Shown here: positions 1-9,361 of the stretch, piece after piece
How positions within the stretch are numbered: position 1 is the first letter of the stretch
Layout of the letters: each line of letters starts with the position of its first letter
Assembly: GCF_030519655.1 (NCBI RefSeq)
Contig: NZ_JAUMIT010000001.1
Span: 1,054,001 to 1,118,000 of the forward strand
Length of the DNA stretch: 64,000 bases
Source of the DNA: Wenyingzhuangia gilva
GTDB taxonomy: Bacteria > Bacteroidota > Bacteroidia > Flavobacteriales > Flavobacteriaceae
Direction of reading: 5' to 3'
The notes under the pieces: model-generated
The model's input: only the letters and a program-made list of their open reading frames with translations
What the model was told of the DNA's origin: nothing
Databases searched by the model: none
Translations under genes and position numbers: made by a program

Positions 1-2876
1 AAACAGGACTAGTTCCTGAAATAGTTCAAAAAAAATCACAACGAATTTTAAAAAACATTCTATACAACTATGCTAGTTTTCATATCAATACCATTGATAG
101 TTTTACCCATAAGTTAATCAGAACGTTTTCTTTAGACTTAGGATTACCTTTAGATTTTGAGGTTGAAATGGATACAGATCCGTTATTAGAAGAAACCATA
201 GATTTGTTAATTTCTAAAATTGGACAGGACAAAGATTTAACTGAAATTTTGGTAAAATATACGTTGGATTTGGTTGAAGATGATAAATCTTGGAACATCA
301 CAGATTCTTTAGTTTCTGTTGCCAGATTATTGTTAAATGAAGAAAATGAAGTGGAGGTTTCTAAGTTGATCAATACCAATTTATCTGATTTTACCGCTTT
401 AGAAAAAAAGCTAAGAACTTATTTAAGTGATACCGAAAAAGCGTTTAAAGAAATAGGTCAGCAAGCCATTGATTTGATTGATGAAAATGATATTACGCAT
501 AGTTCATTTACTTCTAGCGCAGTTCCTAATTATTTTAAGAAGTTTATTTCGGGATGGAATGATAAAGAAGAAGAAATTGCCATTAAGACTGTTGAAAAGT
601 GTTTTGATACCGGGAGTTTTTATGCAAAAGCAAAACCAAAAGATCCAAAAAAACTAGAAGACAGAGATAAAATAGATGCGATTCAAAATGATTTATATCC
701 TTTTTACGAATTGTCTAAACAATTAATGGCTACTCATTTTGGACAATATTTTTTGGTTAAAAAAATACTAAAGTCATTGGTTCCTTTAGCGGTGTTGAGT
801 CACATCAACAAAGAATATACGCATTTAAAAGAGGAAAATAATATTTGTGTAAATGCTGAGTTTAATCGAGTGATCAGTAAGCAAATAAAGAACGAACCTG
901 TTCCTTTTATTTATGAACGTTTGGGAGAAAAATTTCAGTATTTTTTTATTGATGAAATGCAAGATACTTCCGAATTACAATGGGAAAATTTAATTCCGTT
1001 AATTGCCAATGCTTTGTCTCAAGGAAACGGACAATTAATGTTGGTGGGAGATGCCAAGCAATCTATTTATAGATGGAGAGGAGGAAAAGCATCACAATTT
1101 GTAGCGCTTTCCGATGAAGACAATCATGATTTATTTCACGTAGATAAAAAAGTGGTGACTTTGGGAACAAACTATAGAAGCTATAGCAATGTCATCAATT
1201 TTAATAACGACTTTTTTGCTTTTTTATCTTCCTATATAAAAGAACCTGCTTATCAAGATATTTATGCTCAGGAAAAACATCAACAAACAAATTCCAAGCA
1301 AGGTGGTTATGTGCGTTTAGAAGTTTTTGAAAGAGAAGAAGAGTTTGTGGCACATGAAGTGTACCCAGAAAAAATACATCAAATGATTTTAGAGATAAAA
1401 TCTAAAGGTTTTTACTATGGTGATATTTGTGTGTTAACAAGAAAAAAGAATGATGGAATAGTCGTAGCTGATTATTTGGTGTCTAAAGGAATTGAAGTCA
1501 TTTCTCCAGACAGTTTGTTGTTAAAAAACAACAAGGTAGTTCAGGTATTTGTTTTTTTATTACGATGGTTAGAAAATCCAGAAGACAAAGAAGTTTTGAT
1601 TCAAGTCTTATATTATTTATATGATCATTTAAATATTAAAATTCCGGAACATGAATTTTATGAAGATTGTTTGTCAAAAACCAACCCTAAAGATTTATTT
1701 GCTTATTTAGGAGTTGATTTTAGTTTAACAGCATTTTTCTCATTGTCTTTATATGATGGATTGGAATATTTAATCAGAACTTTTAGTTTTCAGAACATAT
1801 CAGATGTTTTTGTACAGGCTTTTTTAGATGTGATTTTACAATATCAACTCAAAGAGTCTGGGAGTTTACAAATGTTTTTAGCTTATTGGGATAAGAAAAA
1901 AAAGAACTTAAAGGTAGAAGTGGCTCCAAGTGAAAATGCGGTGCAAATTATGACCATTCACAAATCCAAAGGATTGGAGTTTCCAGTGGTTATTTTTCCT
2001 TTTGATTTAAATACAGAAGACATCAATAGAGAAAAAATATGGTATCAAACCAATGAAAGTGATTTGTTTAATGGATTTGAAAGTTTCCAAATAAAAGCAT
2101 CAAGTAAGTTGGCTTTGTATGGAAAACAAGGAGAAGATCATTTAAGTAAGCTGAATGCAGAAATTCAGTTAGATAATTTTAATCTTTTATATGTTGCTTT
2201 AACTAGAGCCGAAGAGCAATTGTATATTTTAAGTGATACTAAAAAGAAGAGTGCCGATACACCAAAACAATTTTCAGATTACTTTAAAGAATATATGTTT
2301 CAAAAAAATATTGAGACAATATATGAGATTGGAAACAATAAAAGATTGTCATCTACAAAAAAATCAGAACACGATTATTTGTTAGAAGAATTTTTTAGTG
2401 TTGATAAAAAAAATAATCAAATTTTTATTGTACAAAATGAAGGAGATGAAGATGAAGCAAGGTTATATGGAAACTTAATTCACAAAGCTTTTGAAAAAAT
2501 AATATCTATTAAAGACCTTGATTTAGCTAATAATTATATAGATCAGCAAGGTTTGCCGCTTGAAGTGTCTAAAAAGGCAAAACAATTGTTGCAAAATGTT
2601 ATTCGTCATCCAGAGTTGACAAATTATTATCAAGAAGGATTAGAAGTTTATACCGAAAGATCTTTTTTAACGCAAAGCGGAGAAATAAATATTATGGATA
2701 GGGTTGTTTTTTACAATCATGAAGCTGTAATAATAGATTATAAAACAGGAGCTTTTAGTAAATCACATGAACTTCAAATAAACAATTATGCTAATATCTT
2801 AAGAGGGTTGGGGTATTTTGTTAAAGCAAAATTATTAGTTTATTGTAATGATTTAGTAGATGTTTTTAGTTTGTAA
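1..2876 (+). CDS. UvrD/AddA-like helicase-nuclease, 5' end outside window
   Basis: Superfamily 1 helicase with a C-terminal RecB-type nuclease domain, the flavobacterial counterpart of AddA/RecB, which processes DNA double-strand ends for recombination. The reading frame is open from base 3, so the N-terminus (Walker A region) lies upstream. Visible in order: TIDSF (bases 102-116), motif II IDEMQD, motif III LVGDAKQSIYRWRGG, motif IV TNYRS, motif V TIHKSKGLEFPVV, motif VI LLYVALTRAEEQL, then the nuclease signature DRVVF...IDYKTG near the C-terminus. The first internal ATG at base 168 falls after conserved helicase sequence and is not the start. An AddB-like partner lies two genes downstream, separated by an OmpA gene. 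Family is secure; the exact name (AddA versus RecB-like) is inferred. Confidence 0.9.
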   Translation, partial: TGLVPEIVQKKSQRILKNILYNYASFHINTIDSFTHKLIRTFSLDLGLPLDFEVEMDTDPLLEETIDLLISKIGQDKDLTEILVKYTLDLVEDDKSWNITDSLVSVARLLLNEENEVEVSKLINTNLSDFTALEKKLRTYLSDTEKAFKEIGQQAIDLIDENDITHSSFTSSAVPNYFKKFISGWNDKEEEIAIKTVEKCFDTGSFYAKAKPKDPKKLEDRDKIDAIQNDLYPFYELSKQLMATHFGQYFLVKKILKSLVPLAVLSHINKEYTHLKEENNICVNAEFNRVISKQIKNEPVPFIYERLGEKFQYFFIDEMQDTSELQWENLIPLIANALSQGNGQLMLVGDAKQSIYRWRGGKASQFVALSDEDNHDLFHVDKKVVTLGTNYRSYSNVINFNNDFFAFLSSYIKEPAYQDIYAQEKHQQTNSKQGGYVRLEVFEREEEFVAHEVYPEKIHQMILEIKSKGFYYGDICVLTRKKNDGIVVADYLVSKGIEVISPDSLLLKNNKVVQVFVFLLRWLENPEDKEVLIQVLYYLYDHLNIKIPEHEFYEDCLSKTNPKDLFAYLGVDFSLTAFFSLSLYDGLEYLIRTFSFQNISDVFVQAFLDVILQYQLKESGSLQMFLAYWDKKKKNLKVEVAPSENAVQIMTIHKSKGLEFPVVIFPFDLNTEDINREKIWYQTNESDLFNGFESFQIKASSKLALYGKQGEDHLSKLNAEIQLDNFNLLYVALTRAEEQLYILSDTKKKSADTPKQFSDYFKEYMFQKNIETIYEIGNNKRLSSTKKSEHDYLLEEFFSVDKKNNQIFIVQNEGDEDEARLYGNLIHKAFEKIISIKDLDLANNYIDQQGLPLEVSKKAKQLLQNVIRHPELTNYYQEGLEVYTERSFLTQSGEINIMDRVVFYNHEAVIIDYKTGAFSKSHELQINNYANILRGLGYFVKAKLLVYCNDLVDVFSL

Positions 2877-2925
2877 ACATTTGTTATTTAAGTGTTTAAT
2901 TGTTATTAAAAGTTGATATTGTTTC

Positions 2926-2954
2926 TTGGTTAATGTTATTTTTCACTACTTTCG
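2926..2954 (+). promoter_or_regulatory. Bacteroidota-type promoter for the OmpA-family gene
   Basis: A TTG at 2926-2928 is followed 18 bases later by TACTTTCG at 2947-2954, one mismatch from the TAnnTTTG -7 element of this phylum. It sits just upstream of the ATG at 2971, giving a leader of about 10-15 bases. Pattern match only. Confidence 0.5.
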
Positions 2955-2970
2955 TGAAAAACAAAACATT

Positions 2971-4368
2971 ATGAAAAGATTAAAATTAACATTATCGCTT
3001 TTAGGGGTTTTTGCATTGACTTCTATAAGTATGAAAGCTCAGGACAAAAACCATCCATGGGCTATTGGAGTAGGAGTAAATTTAGTTGATTTAACTCCTT
3101 ATGGTATTTCTAATTTAGGAAACCAAATAAAAGATTATGTGGGCTTAACAGATGTAAATGCCTTGCCAGTATTGTCAAGACTTTATGTTGCAAAATACTT
3201 AGACAATGGTTTTACTGCAGATTTTACAGGAGCTATCAATTCTATTGATGAAATTCCCTCAGGTGAGGTTTCAGAAAAATCATACTATTCTTTAGATTTA
3301 GGTTTAAGGTATGATTTAAATAAATTGTTTGGTGAAACAGGTTGGTTTGATCCTTATGCAAAATTTGCCGTAGGTACTTTTTGGGTTGATGAAGATATGG
3401 CTGCAGCAGTTTCTCCCTCTATAGGTTTTAATACCTGGTTTAATAATTCGGTAGGTTTAAATTTTGAATCATCATATAAAACAAATGCATTATTTGGAGA
3501 TTCTGATTTGGGAAATACAATTTATATTGCGGATTATCATTTTCAACACTCAATTTCCTTAGTGATTAGGTTTGGAGCTAAAGATTCAGATGGAGATGGA
3601 GTGTTAGATGCTGATGACTTGTGTCCTCAAATTGCTGGTAAACCTGAGTTGTTTGGATGTTCTGATATAGATGGTGATGGAATTGCCGATAAAGATGATG
3701 CTTGTCCTGATTTAGCAGGAACAGAGGCAACTAAGGGTTGTCCAGATACCGATGGAGATGGAGTGATTGATTCAGAGGATCAATGTCCAAATTTAGCGGG
3801 TGATGCTAAGGATGCAGGTTGTCCAGATTCTGATAAAGATGGATTGTCTGATAACAACGATAAATGTCCTAATACATTTGGGCCTATTGAAAATAATGGA
3901 TGCCCTTGGCCAGATACCGATGGTGATGGAGTAACAGATAATTTAGATAATTGTATTAACGAAAAAGGTCCTAAAACAAATAAAGGATGTCCTGTTCAGT
4001 TAACAGAAGAAGCAAAAAAGGAATTAGGAGCTTACGCTAAAACAATTCAATTTAATTCTGGTAAGTCAGAGTTTAAAGCAGGTGTGACAGAGACTTTGGA
4101 TATTATTGTTGAAGTAATGAAAGAGTTTGATGGAGTGCGTTTTGACGTTGAAGGACATTCCGATAGTTCTGGAGATGATGCTAAAAACTTAAAATTATCT
4201 CAAGAAAGAGCGCAAGCAGTTGTAGATTATTTAACTTCAAAAGGAATTGATCATTGGCGTTTACATGCTATTGGTTATGGAGAAACCAAGCCAATTGCAA
4301 GTAATAAGACTGCCACAGGTAGAGCTTTAAACAGACGAGTAGTTTTGTCGACAATAGAATCTGAATAA
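2971..4368 (+). CDS. OmpA-family outer membrane protein with thrombospondin type 3 repeats
   Basis: Predicted outer-membrane protein that anchors the envelope to peptidoglycan. The start is the ATG opening MKRLKLTLSLLGVFALTS, a signal peptide ending near KAQ; an in-frame TTG 45 bases earlier overlaps the promoter and is rejected. Residues about 25-200 form a beta-barrel-like N-terminal domain. They are followed by five calcium-binding TSP3 repeats (DSDGDGVLDADDLCP, DIDGDGIADKDDACP and similar), then a C-terminal OmpA domain with the peptidoglycan-binding signature (VEGHSDSSGDD, LSQERAQAVVDYL, GYGETKPIASN, RALNRRV). It has its own promoter and a strong terminator, so it is probably monocistronic. 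It is highly typical of Flavobacteriia, where it often lies between the two end-processing nuclease genes. Confidence 0.93.
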   Translation: MKRLKLTLSLLGVFALTSISMKAQDKNHPWAIGVGVNLVDLTPYGISNLGNQIKDYVGLTDVNALPVLSRLYVAKYLDNGFTADFTGAINSIDEIPSGEVSEKSYYSLDLGLRYDLNKLFGETGWFDPYAKFAVGTFWVDEDMAAAVSPSIGFNTWFNNSVGLNFESSYKTNALFGDSDLGNTIYIADYHFQHSISLVIRFGAKDSDGDGVLDADDLCPQIAGKPELFGCSDIDGDGIADKDDACPDLAGTEATKGCPDTDGDGVIDSEDQCPNLAGDAKDAGCPDSDKDGLSDNNDKCPNTFGPIENNGCPWPDTDGDGVTDNLDNCINEKGPKTNKGCPVQLTEEAKKELGAYAKTIQFNSGKSEFKAGVTETLDIIVEVMKEFDGVRFDVEGHSDSSGDDAKNLKLSQERAQAVVDYLTSKGIDHWRLHAIGYGETKPIASNKTATGRALNRRVVLSTIESE

Positions 4369-4390
4369 TAAAAACTTTTTATAATACTTT

Positions 4391-4423
4391 AAAAAGCCGT
4401 TCCTTTAAGGAACGGCTTTTTTT
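4391..4423 (+). terminator. Rho-independent terminator after OmpA-family gene
   Basis: Inverted repeat AAAAGCCGTTCC / GGAACGGCTTTT with a short TTTAA loop and a following T run, 23 bases after the stop codon. Confidence 0.9.
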
Positions 4424-4434
4424 GATTTTACTTT

Positions 4435-7188
4435 ATGAAAACATTTTTACAAGAAACGGCTTTAGCCATTGTAAACACTACCCAAAATTATAAGAATACA
4501 GTTTGTGTAGTTCCTAGTGAACGTGCTGGTATATACTTAAAAAACGCTTTTAAAGAAGCATTAAAAGGAAGTGTATCTTTTTTGCCTAAAATAATCAGTA
4601 TTGAAAATTTCATCAAAGAAATTTCTGGTTTAGAAACCATGGATCAGGTTTCATTGTTGTTTGAGTTTTTTAAAATTTATAAGCAAGAAAATCAAAAAGC
4701 TGAGGCAGATACTTTTGAAAGATTTATCGGTTGGGCAACTATTGTGATTCAAGATTTTAATGAGATTGATAGACACTTGGTGAATGCTTCTGAAATCTTT
4801 TCATACTTAACAGATATTCAAAAAATAAAAGATTGGTCTCCGTCTAAAGACGAGGTCACAGATACTGTTAAAAATTATATGAGTTTTGTCGGAGATTTGT
4901 ATCTGTATTATCAAGAATTAAATAAAGTTTTGATTCATAAAAAAGCAGGTTATCAAGGATTGGTGTACAAACAAGCTTATAAAAATCATCAAGATTATTT
5001 AAAGGCTCATCAACAAAATGATTTTCATTTTATAGGTTTTAATGCCCTGAATAAAGCAGAGGAAGAAATTTTTAAAAGTTTTTTGTCTTTAGAACAAAAT
5101 CATATTTATTGGGATGCCGATGACTATTATATCAATAGTGAGCATGAGGCAGGAACTTTTATGAGAAAGTTTTTTAAGGAATGGGATTGTTTGCAAAAAG
5201 AGGGTAGAAAAAATTGGGTAAATAACCATTTTGGAGAAAAAAAGAACATTCAGATTTTAGGAAGTCCTTTGAATGTTACAGGAATAAAATCGGTAACTAC
5301 TTTTTTGGAAAAAGAATTGGTTCCAAAAGACACTGCTTTAGTATTGGCAGAAGAAACCATTTTACCAGTGGTATTAAACTCCATTCCTCCATCGGTAAAC
5401 AAGGTAAATATTACCATGGGATATCAATTGAGTAATATTCCCTTGTCGGGTCTGTTTCAATCTATTTTTGAGTTGCATTTGAACAAAGAAAAATTAGGAA
5501 AAGATGCTTTTTATTACAAAGATATTTTATCATTTTTAAGACATCCATATATCTCAAAAATCACTAATAGTAATAGTGAAAAAGTGATTAAAACCATCAA
5601 TCAGAATAATTTGGTATTTGTTACAAAAGAGCAAATTCAGACTTTTTTTATCGCTGCGGATTTAGATATTAAGATGACAGATTTGTTTGAGTCTGTCCAA
5701 AATATTACTGTTTTTATTAACAGCATCATTCAGTTCATCAATCATTTAAATGATAAGTTAGAAGGAATTGAATTGTTGTATGTAGAAGGGTTTAGAAAAG
5801 TTTTTCAGGAAATTTATACTCTAAATTTAGAGTACAAATACATTAACAATATAAAAGTACTGTATAAAATTTTCAAGAAAATATTGCCTTTAGAAAGTAT
5901 CGATTTTAGAGGAGAAGCTTTGGAGGGGATGCAGTTAATGGGAATGTTAGAAACTCGTTGTTTAGATTTTAAAAATGTCATCATCACTTCAGTAAATGAA
6001 GGGGTTTTGCCAACAGGAGGAAGCGAACGTTCTTTTATTTCTTTTGAGGTAAAAAAACAATTTAACATGCCGACTTATTTGGCAAAAGATGCGATTTTCT
6101 CTTATCACTTTTATAGATTGATTCAAAGAGCAGAAAATATTTATTTATTGTACAACACCAAATCAGATGATTTTGGAGGTGGCGAAATGAGTAGATTTTT
6201 AACACAATTAATGATTGATAAGGAAGAAGATGTAACGCATAGAAATATTGTAGCTAATATTTGTAGTACAAATACTGATGCAGTTGAGGTTGAAAAAACG
6301 CCAAGAGTGATGGCGTTGTTACAGGCTTATTTTAAAAAGGGAGCATCGCCAAGTAGAATTACTGAGTACATCAATGATCCTTTGTCTTTTTACAATAAAA
6401 TTGTTTTAAAAATTAAAGAAACGGATAAAGTAGAAGAGGAAGTAGCTAGTAATACGTTAGGAACGGTTGTGCACGATTCTTTAGAGTTTTTGTATAAAGA
6501 TTACGTTGGTAAAATATTAATAACCGAGGATTTAAAAAAGATGAAATCTGAGGCAAAAGCGATGGTGCAATCTAAGTTCAAAGAATATTTTAAAGATGGA
6601 GACATCAACACTGGTAAAAATAAGTTGATTAGTGAGGTGGCAGAACAATTTGTATTGAATTTTTTAAACAAAGAATTGTCAGAGATCAAAGCGGGAAGAC
6701 AAATTATAGTTAAAGACTTAGAACGAGAATATAACATAGCAGTTACTACTCCAAATGGGCACCAAATCAATTTAAAAGGAAAAATAGATAGAGTTGATGA
6801 GGTAGATGGTGTTAGGAGAATTGTAGATTACAAAACAGGTATGGTAAAATCTACAGATTTAAAATTAGGAGATTTAAGTTTGGCAATCACAGATTTTAAA
6901 TACCATAAAATTGTACAAGTCATGATGTATGTGTTCTTGTACACCCAAGTTCAAAATTTTGATTTAGAAACAAACGAACTGCAAACAGGAATTTATTCTT
7001 TTAAAAACTTTAAACAGGGATTTTTAAGTATGAATTTTTCTAGTAATAATTTTGGGAAAGATTATAGAGTTACAAAAGCATATTTAGAAGAGTTTAAACA
7101 GAGTTTATTCGCTTTAATTGATGAAATTTTAGATAACAAACTTACTTTTGTAGAGAATTTAGAAAACCCCTATAAACAAGAAGCGTAA
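4435..7188 (+). CDS. AddB-like PD-(D/E)XK nuclease / inactivated helicase
   Basis: 917-residue protein of the AddB/RecC-like group that pairs with the AddA-like helicase two genes upstream in double-strand-end processing. The N-terminus has a degenerate helicase-type start (TVCVVPSERAGIYLKNAFK) in place of a clear Walker A. The middle resembles UvrD-like domains without intact ATPase motifs (IITSVNEGVLPTGG, YRLIQRAENIYLLYN). The C-terminal quarter carries a RecB-type nuclease: SPSRITEYINDPLSFY, then LGTVVHDSLEFLY, then the catalytic KIDRVDEVDGVRRIVDYKTG. The usual AddB iron-sulfur cysteines are not obvious. It is translationally coupled to the hydrolase that follows (stop and start overlap by one base). 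Confidence 0.85.
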   Translation: MKTFLQETALAIVNTTQNYKNTVCVVPSERAGIYLKNAFKEALKGSVSFLPKIISIENFIKEISGLETMDQVSLLFEFFKIYKQENQKAEADTFERFIGWATIVIQDFNEIDRHLVNASEIFSYLTDIQKIKDWSPSKDEVTDTVKNYMSFVGDLYLYYQELNKVLIHKKAGYQGLVYKQAYKNHQDYLKAHQQNDFHFIGFNALNKAEEEIFKSFLSLEQNHIYWDADDYYINSEHEAGTFMRKFFKEWDCLQKEGRKNWVNNHFGEKKNIQILGSPLNVTGIKSVTTFLEKELVPKDTALVLAEETILPVVLNSIPPSVNKVNITMGYQLSNIPLSGLFQSIFELHLNKEKLGKDAFYYKDILSFLRHPYISKITNSNSEKVIKTINQNNLVFVTKEQIQTFFIAADLDIKMTDLFESVQNITVFINSIIQFINHLNDKLEGIELLYVEGFRKVFQEIYTLNLEYKYINNIKVLYKIFKKILPLESIDFRGEALEGMQLMGMLETRCLDFKNVIITSVNEGVLPTGGSERSFISFEVKKQFNMPTYLAKDAIFSYHFYRLIQRAENIYLLYNTKSDDFGGGEMSRFLTQLMIDKEEDVTHRNIVANICSTNTDAVEVEKTPRVMALLQAYFKKGASPSRITEYINDPLSFYNKIVLKIKETDKVEEEVASNTLGTVVHDSLEFLYKDYVGKILITEDLKKMKSEAKAMVQSKFKEYFKDGDINTGKNKLISEVAEQFVLNFLNKELSEIKAGRQIIVKDLEREYNIAVTTPNGHQINLKGKIDRVDEVDGVRRIVDYKTGMVKSTDLKLGDLSLAITDFKYHKIVQVMMYVFLYTQVQNFDLETNELQTGIYSFKNFKQGFLSMNFSSNNFGKDYRVTKAYLEEFKQSLFALIDEILDNKLTFVENLENPYKQEA

Positions 7189-8033
7189 TGGTTCAAAAGA
7201 ATATCCAAATCTCGGGAAAACACCAAAAACCTATTTTAACTGATTTTCATTACACTAAAAACAAGGTGCAAAAACCAGTGGTTATTTTTTGTCACGGATA
7301 CAAAGGATATAAAGATTGGGGAGCATGGAATTTAATGGCGACTGAATTTGCTAAGCAAGGTTTCTTTTTTGCGAAATTTAGTTTTTCTCATAATGGAGGA
7401 ACGGTTGAACAGCCTATAGATTTTCCGGATTTAAAAGCTTTTGGACAAAATACTTTAACCAAAGAATTAGATGATTTACAATCAATTATTGATGAAATAA
7501 CTAATAATCCAGCTTTTTCTGATGAAATAGACATTAGCAATATTACTCTTATTGGGCATTCTAGAGGAGGCGGAATTGTAACGCTAAAAGCTAATGAAGA
7601 TCATCGAGTAAAAAATATAATTTCTTGGGCAGGTGTTTCAGATTTTGAAATGAGATTTCCTACGGGAGCCAAATTGTTTTGGTGGAAATTAAGAGGGGTA
7701 GCCTACATTAAAAATGCCAGAACCAAGCAAAAAATGCCTCATTACATTTCTTTTTACAATGATTTTATTCAGAACAAAGAAAGATTGAATATTAAAAAAG
7801 CTGTAAAAAATTTAAAAGCAAATCATTTATTAATTCATGGTACTGCCGATGTAGTGGTAAAACCAATGGAATCTAAAAATGTAAAAGATTGGAATCCTAA
7901 AAGCGAGTTGATTTGGATAGAAAACATGAACCATGCTTTAGGATGTAGTCAACCTTATACAGATAAAGAAATGCCAAAAGATTTACAACAAGTGGTTCAA
8001 AAATCTATAGCTTTTATCAATGAGCAATCGTAA
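7188..8033 (+). CDS. alpha/beta hydrolase (dienelactone hydrolase-like)
   Basis: 281-residue cytosolic serine hydrolase. Oxyanion-side motif VIFCHGYKGYKDWG (residues about 31-44), nucleophile elbow LIGHSRGGG (Ser near residue 125), acid in LLIHGTADVVV, and catalytic His in NMNHALG. The order and spacing fit an intact Ser-Asp-His triad. No signal peptide. The substrate cannot be read from sequence. Its start overlaps the preceding nuclease stop (TAATG) and its end overlaps the MATE gene by 14 bases, so it is translated as part of the same operon. Confidence 0.85.
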   Translation: MVQKNIQISGKHQKPILTDFHYTKNKVQKPVVIFCHGYKGYKDWGAWNLMATEFAKQGFFFAKFSFSHNGGTVEQPIDFPDLKAFGQNTLTKELDDLQSIIDEITNNPAFSDEIDISNITLIGHSRGGGIVTLKANEDHRVKNIISWAGVSDFEMRFPTGAKLFWWKLRGVAYIKNARTKQKMPHYISFYNDFIQNKERLNIKKAVKNLKANHLLIHGTADVVVKPMESKNVKDWNPKSELIWIENMNHALGCSQPYTDKEMPKDLQQVVQKSIAFINEQS

Positions 8034-9351
8034 ATTTTCTTTTAAATACATCAACAGTATTGCGGTTCCAGCCATTGTTTCTGGTGTAATAGAGCCTATT
8101 TTATCTTTAACAGATACTGCTATTGTAGGAAATGTTTCTATTAATGCAACCGAAGCTTTGGCAGCGGTAGGTTTAGCAGGTTCTTTTATTGCTACATTAG
8201 GATGGATTTTTACTCAAAGTAAAGTGGCTATTGCAGCTTTGGTGGCAGAATATTTAGGTAAAAATCAATTAGATAAAATTATGGGTTTGCCTGCTCAAAT
8301 GATTGGAATTAACATGATTTTGGGTTTTTTAGTTTATGCAATTACCTATGTTTTAACGGTGTCAATTTTTCAGCTTTATAATGCCGATAATTTGGTGTTA
8401 GATTATACAGTTTCCTATTACAGAATTAGAGCTCTAGGCTTTCCTTTGTTGTTATTTATTGTTTCTGTATTTTCTATTTTTAGAGGGCTTCAAAACACTT
8501 TTTGGCCCATGGTTGTTAGTGCTACCGGAGCTATTTTAAATATTGTGTTAGATGTGGTTTTGGTTTATGGAATTCAAGATGTAATTCCTGCCATGCATGT
8601 AGAAGGGGCTGCTTGGGCAAGTGTGATTTCACAGTTGGTCATGTTTGTTTTTGCTTTGATTTTATTGATTGTAAAAACACCTTTTAGACTCAAAATTATT
8701 TTTAATGTACATCCAGAACTCAAAAGAACCATCAATATTAGTTTAAATATGTTGGTCAGAACCATCGCATTAAACACTAGTTTGGTCATGGCCAATGCTT
8801 ACGCTACAAAATATGGGTCTAATTATATAGCAGCATTCACCATTGCTTTTCAAATATGGTTGTTTTTTGCCTTTTTTATGGACGGTTATGCAAGTGTATC
8901 CGCTATTGTGTCGGGGAAGTTAAAAGGTGAAAATAATTATAAAGATTTATCTCTGTTGGTAAAAACCATCACCAAATATGCTTTAGGAGTAGCTTTGTTG
9001 TTGCTTGTCATTTTTAGTTGTACTTATTCTTATATCGGATCTATATTTACAAAAGATAAAGAAGTAATTACTACTTTTAACTCCTTCTTTTGGATGGTTT
9101 TGTTGATGCAGCCACTAAACGCAATTGCATTTGTATATGATGATGTTTTTAAAGGGATGGCCGAAGCAGTTACCTTAAGAAATACTTTGTTAAAGGCAAC
9201 TTTTTTAGGTTTTGTGCCCACATTGGTTATCTTAGATTATTTAGAATTTAAAATGTTGGGGATTTGGATTGCCTTTTTGGTATGGATGTTATTAAGAGCT
9301 GTAATTTTACGTATAAAGTTTGTGAAACTTCTTAAATTGAACCTTGAATAA
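8020..9351 (+). CDS. MATE-family multidrug/cation antiporter (DinF-like)
   Basis: 443-residue inner-membrane protein with about twelve hydrophobic helices arranged as two MatE halves. The N-terminal signature is IAVPAIVSGVIEPILSLTDTAIVG, with a matching GSFIATLGWIFTQSK segment and a second half beginning about residue 225 (RTINISLNMLVRTIALNTS). It belongs to the DinF/NorM-like Na+- or H+-coupled efflux family; substrates are unknown. The ATG lies inside the 3' end of the hydrolase gene, so expression is coupled. Confidence 0.9.
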   Translation: MSNRKFSFKYINSIAVPAIVSGVIEPILSLTDTAIVGNVSINATEALAAVGLAGSFIATLGWIFTQSKVAIAALVAEYLGKNQLDKIMGLPAQMIGINMILGFLVYAITYVLTVSIFQLYNADNLVLDYTVSYYRIRALGFPLLLFIVSVFSIFRGLQNTFWPMVVSATGAILNIVLDVVLVYGIQDVIPAMHVEGAAWASVISQLVMFVFALILLIVKTPFRLKIIFNVHPELKRTINISLNMLVRTIALNTSLVMANAYATKYGSNYIAAFTIAFQIWLFFAFFMDGYASVSAIVSGKLKGENNYKDLSLLVKTITKYALGVALLLLVIFSCTYSYIGSIFTKDKEVITTFNSFFWMVLLMQPLNAIAFVYDDVFKGMAEAVTLRNTLLKATFLGFVPTLVILDYLEFKMLGIWIAFLVWMLLRAVILRIKFVKLLKLNLE

Positions 9352-9361
9352 AATTGTTGAT

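Noticed and set aside
2926-2970. Longer N-terminus for the OmpA-family protein from an upstream TTG
   Set aside because: The TTG coincides with the promoter -33 element, and the ATG at 2971 opens a proper signal peptide.
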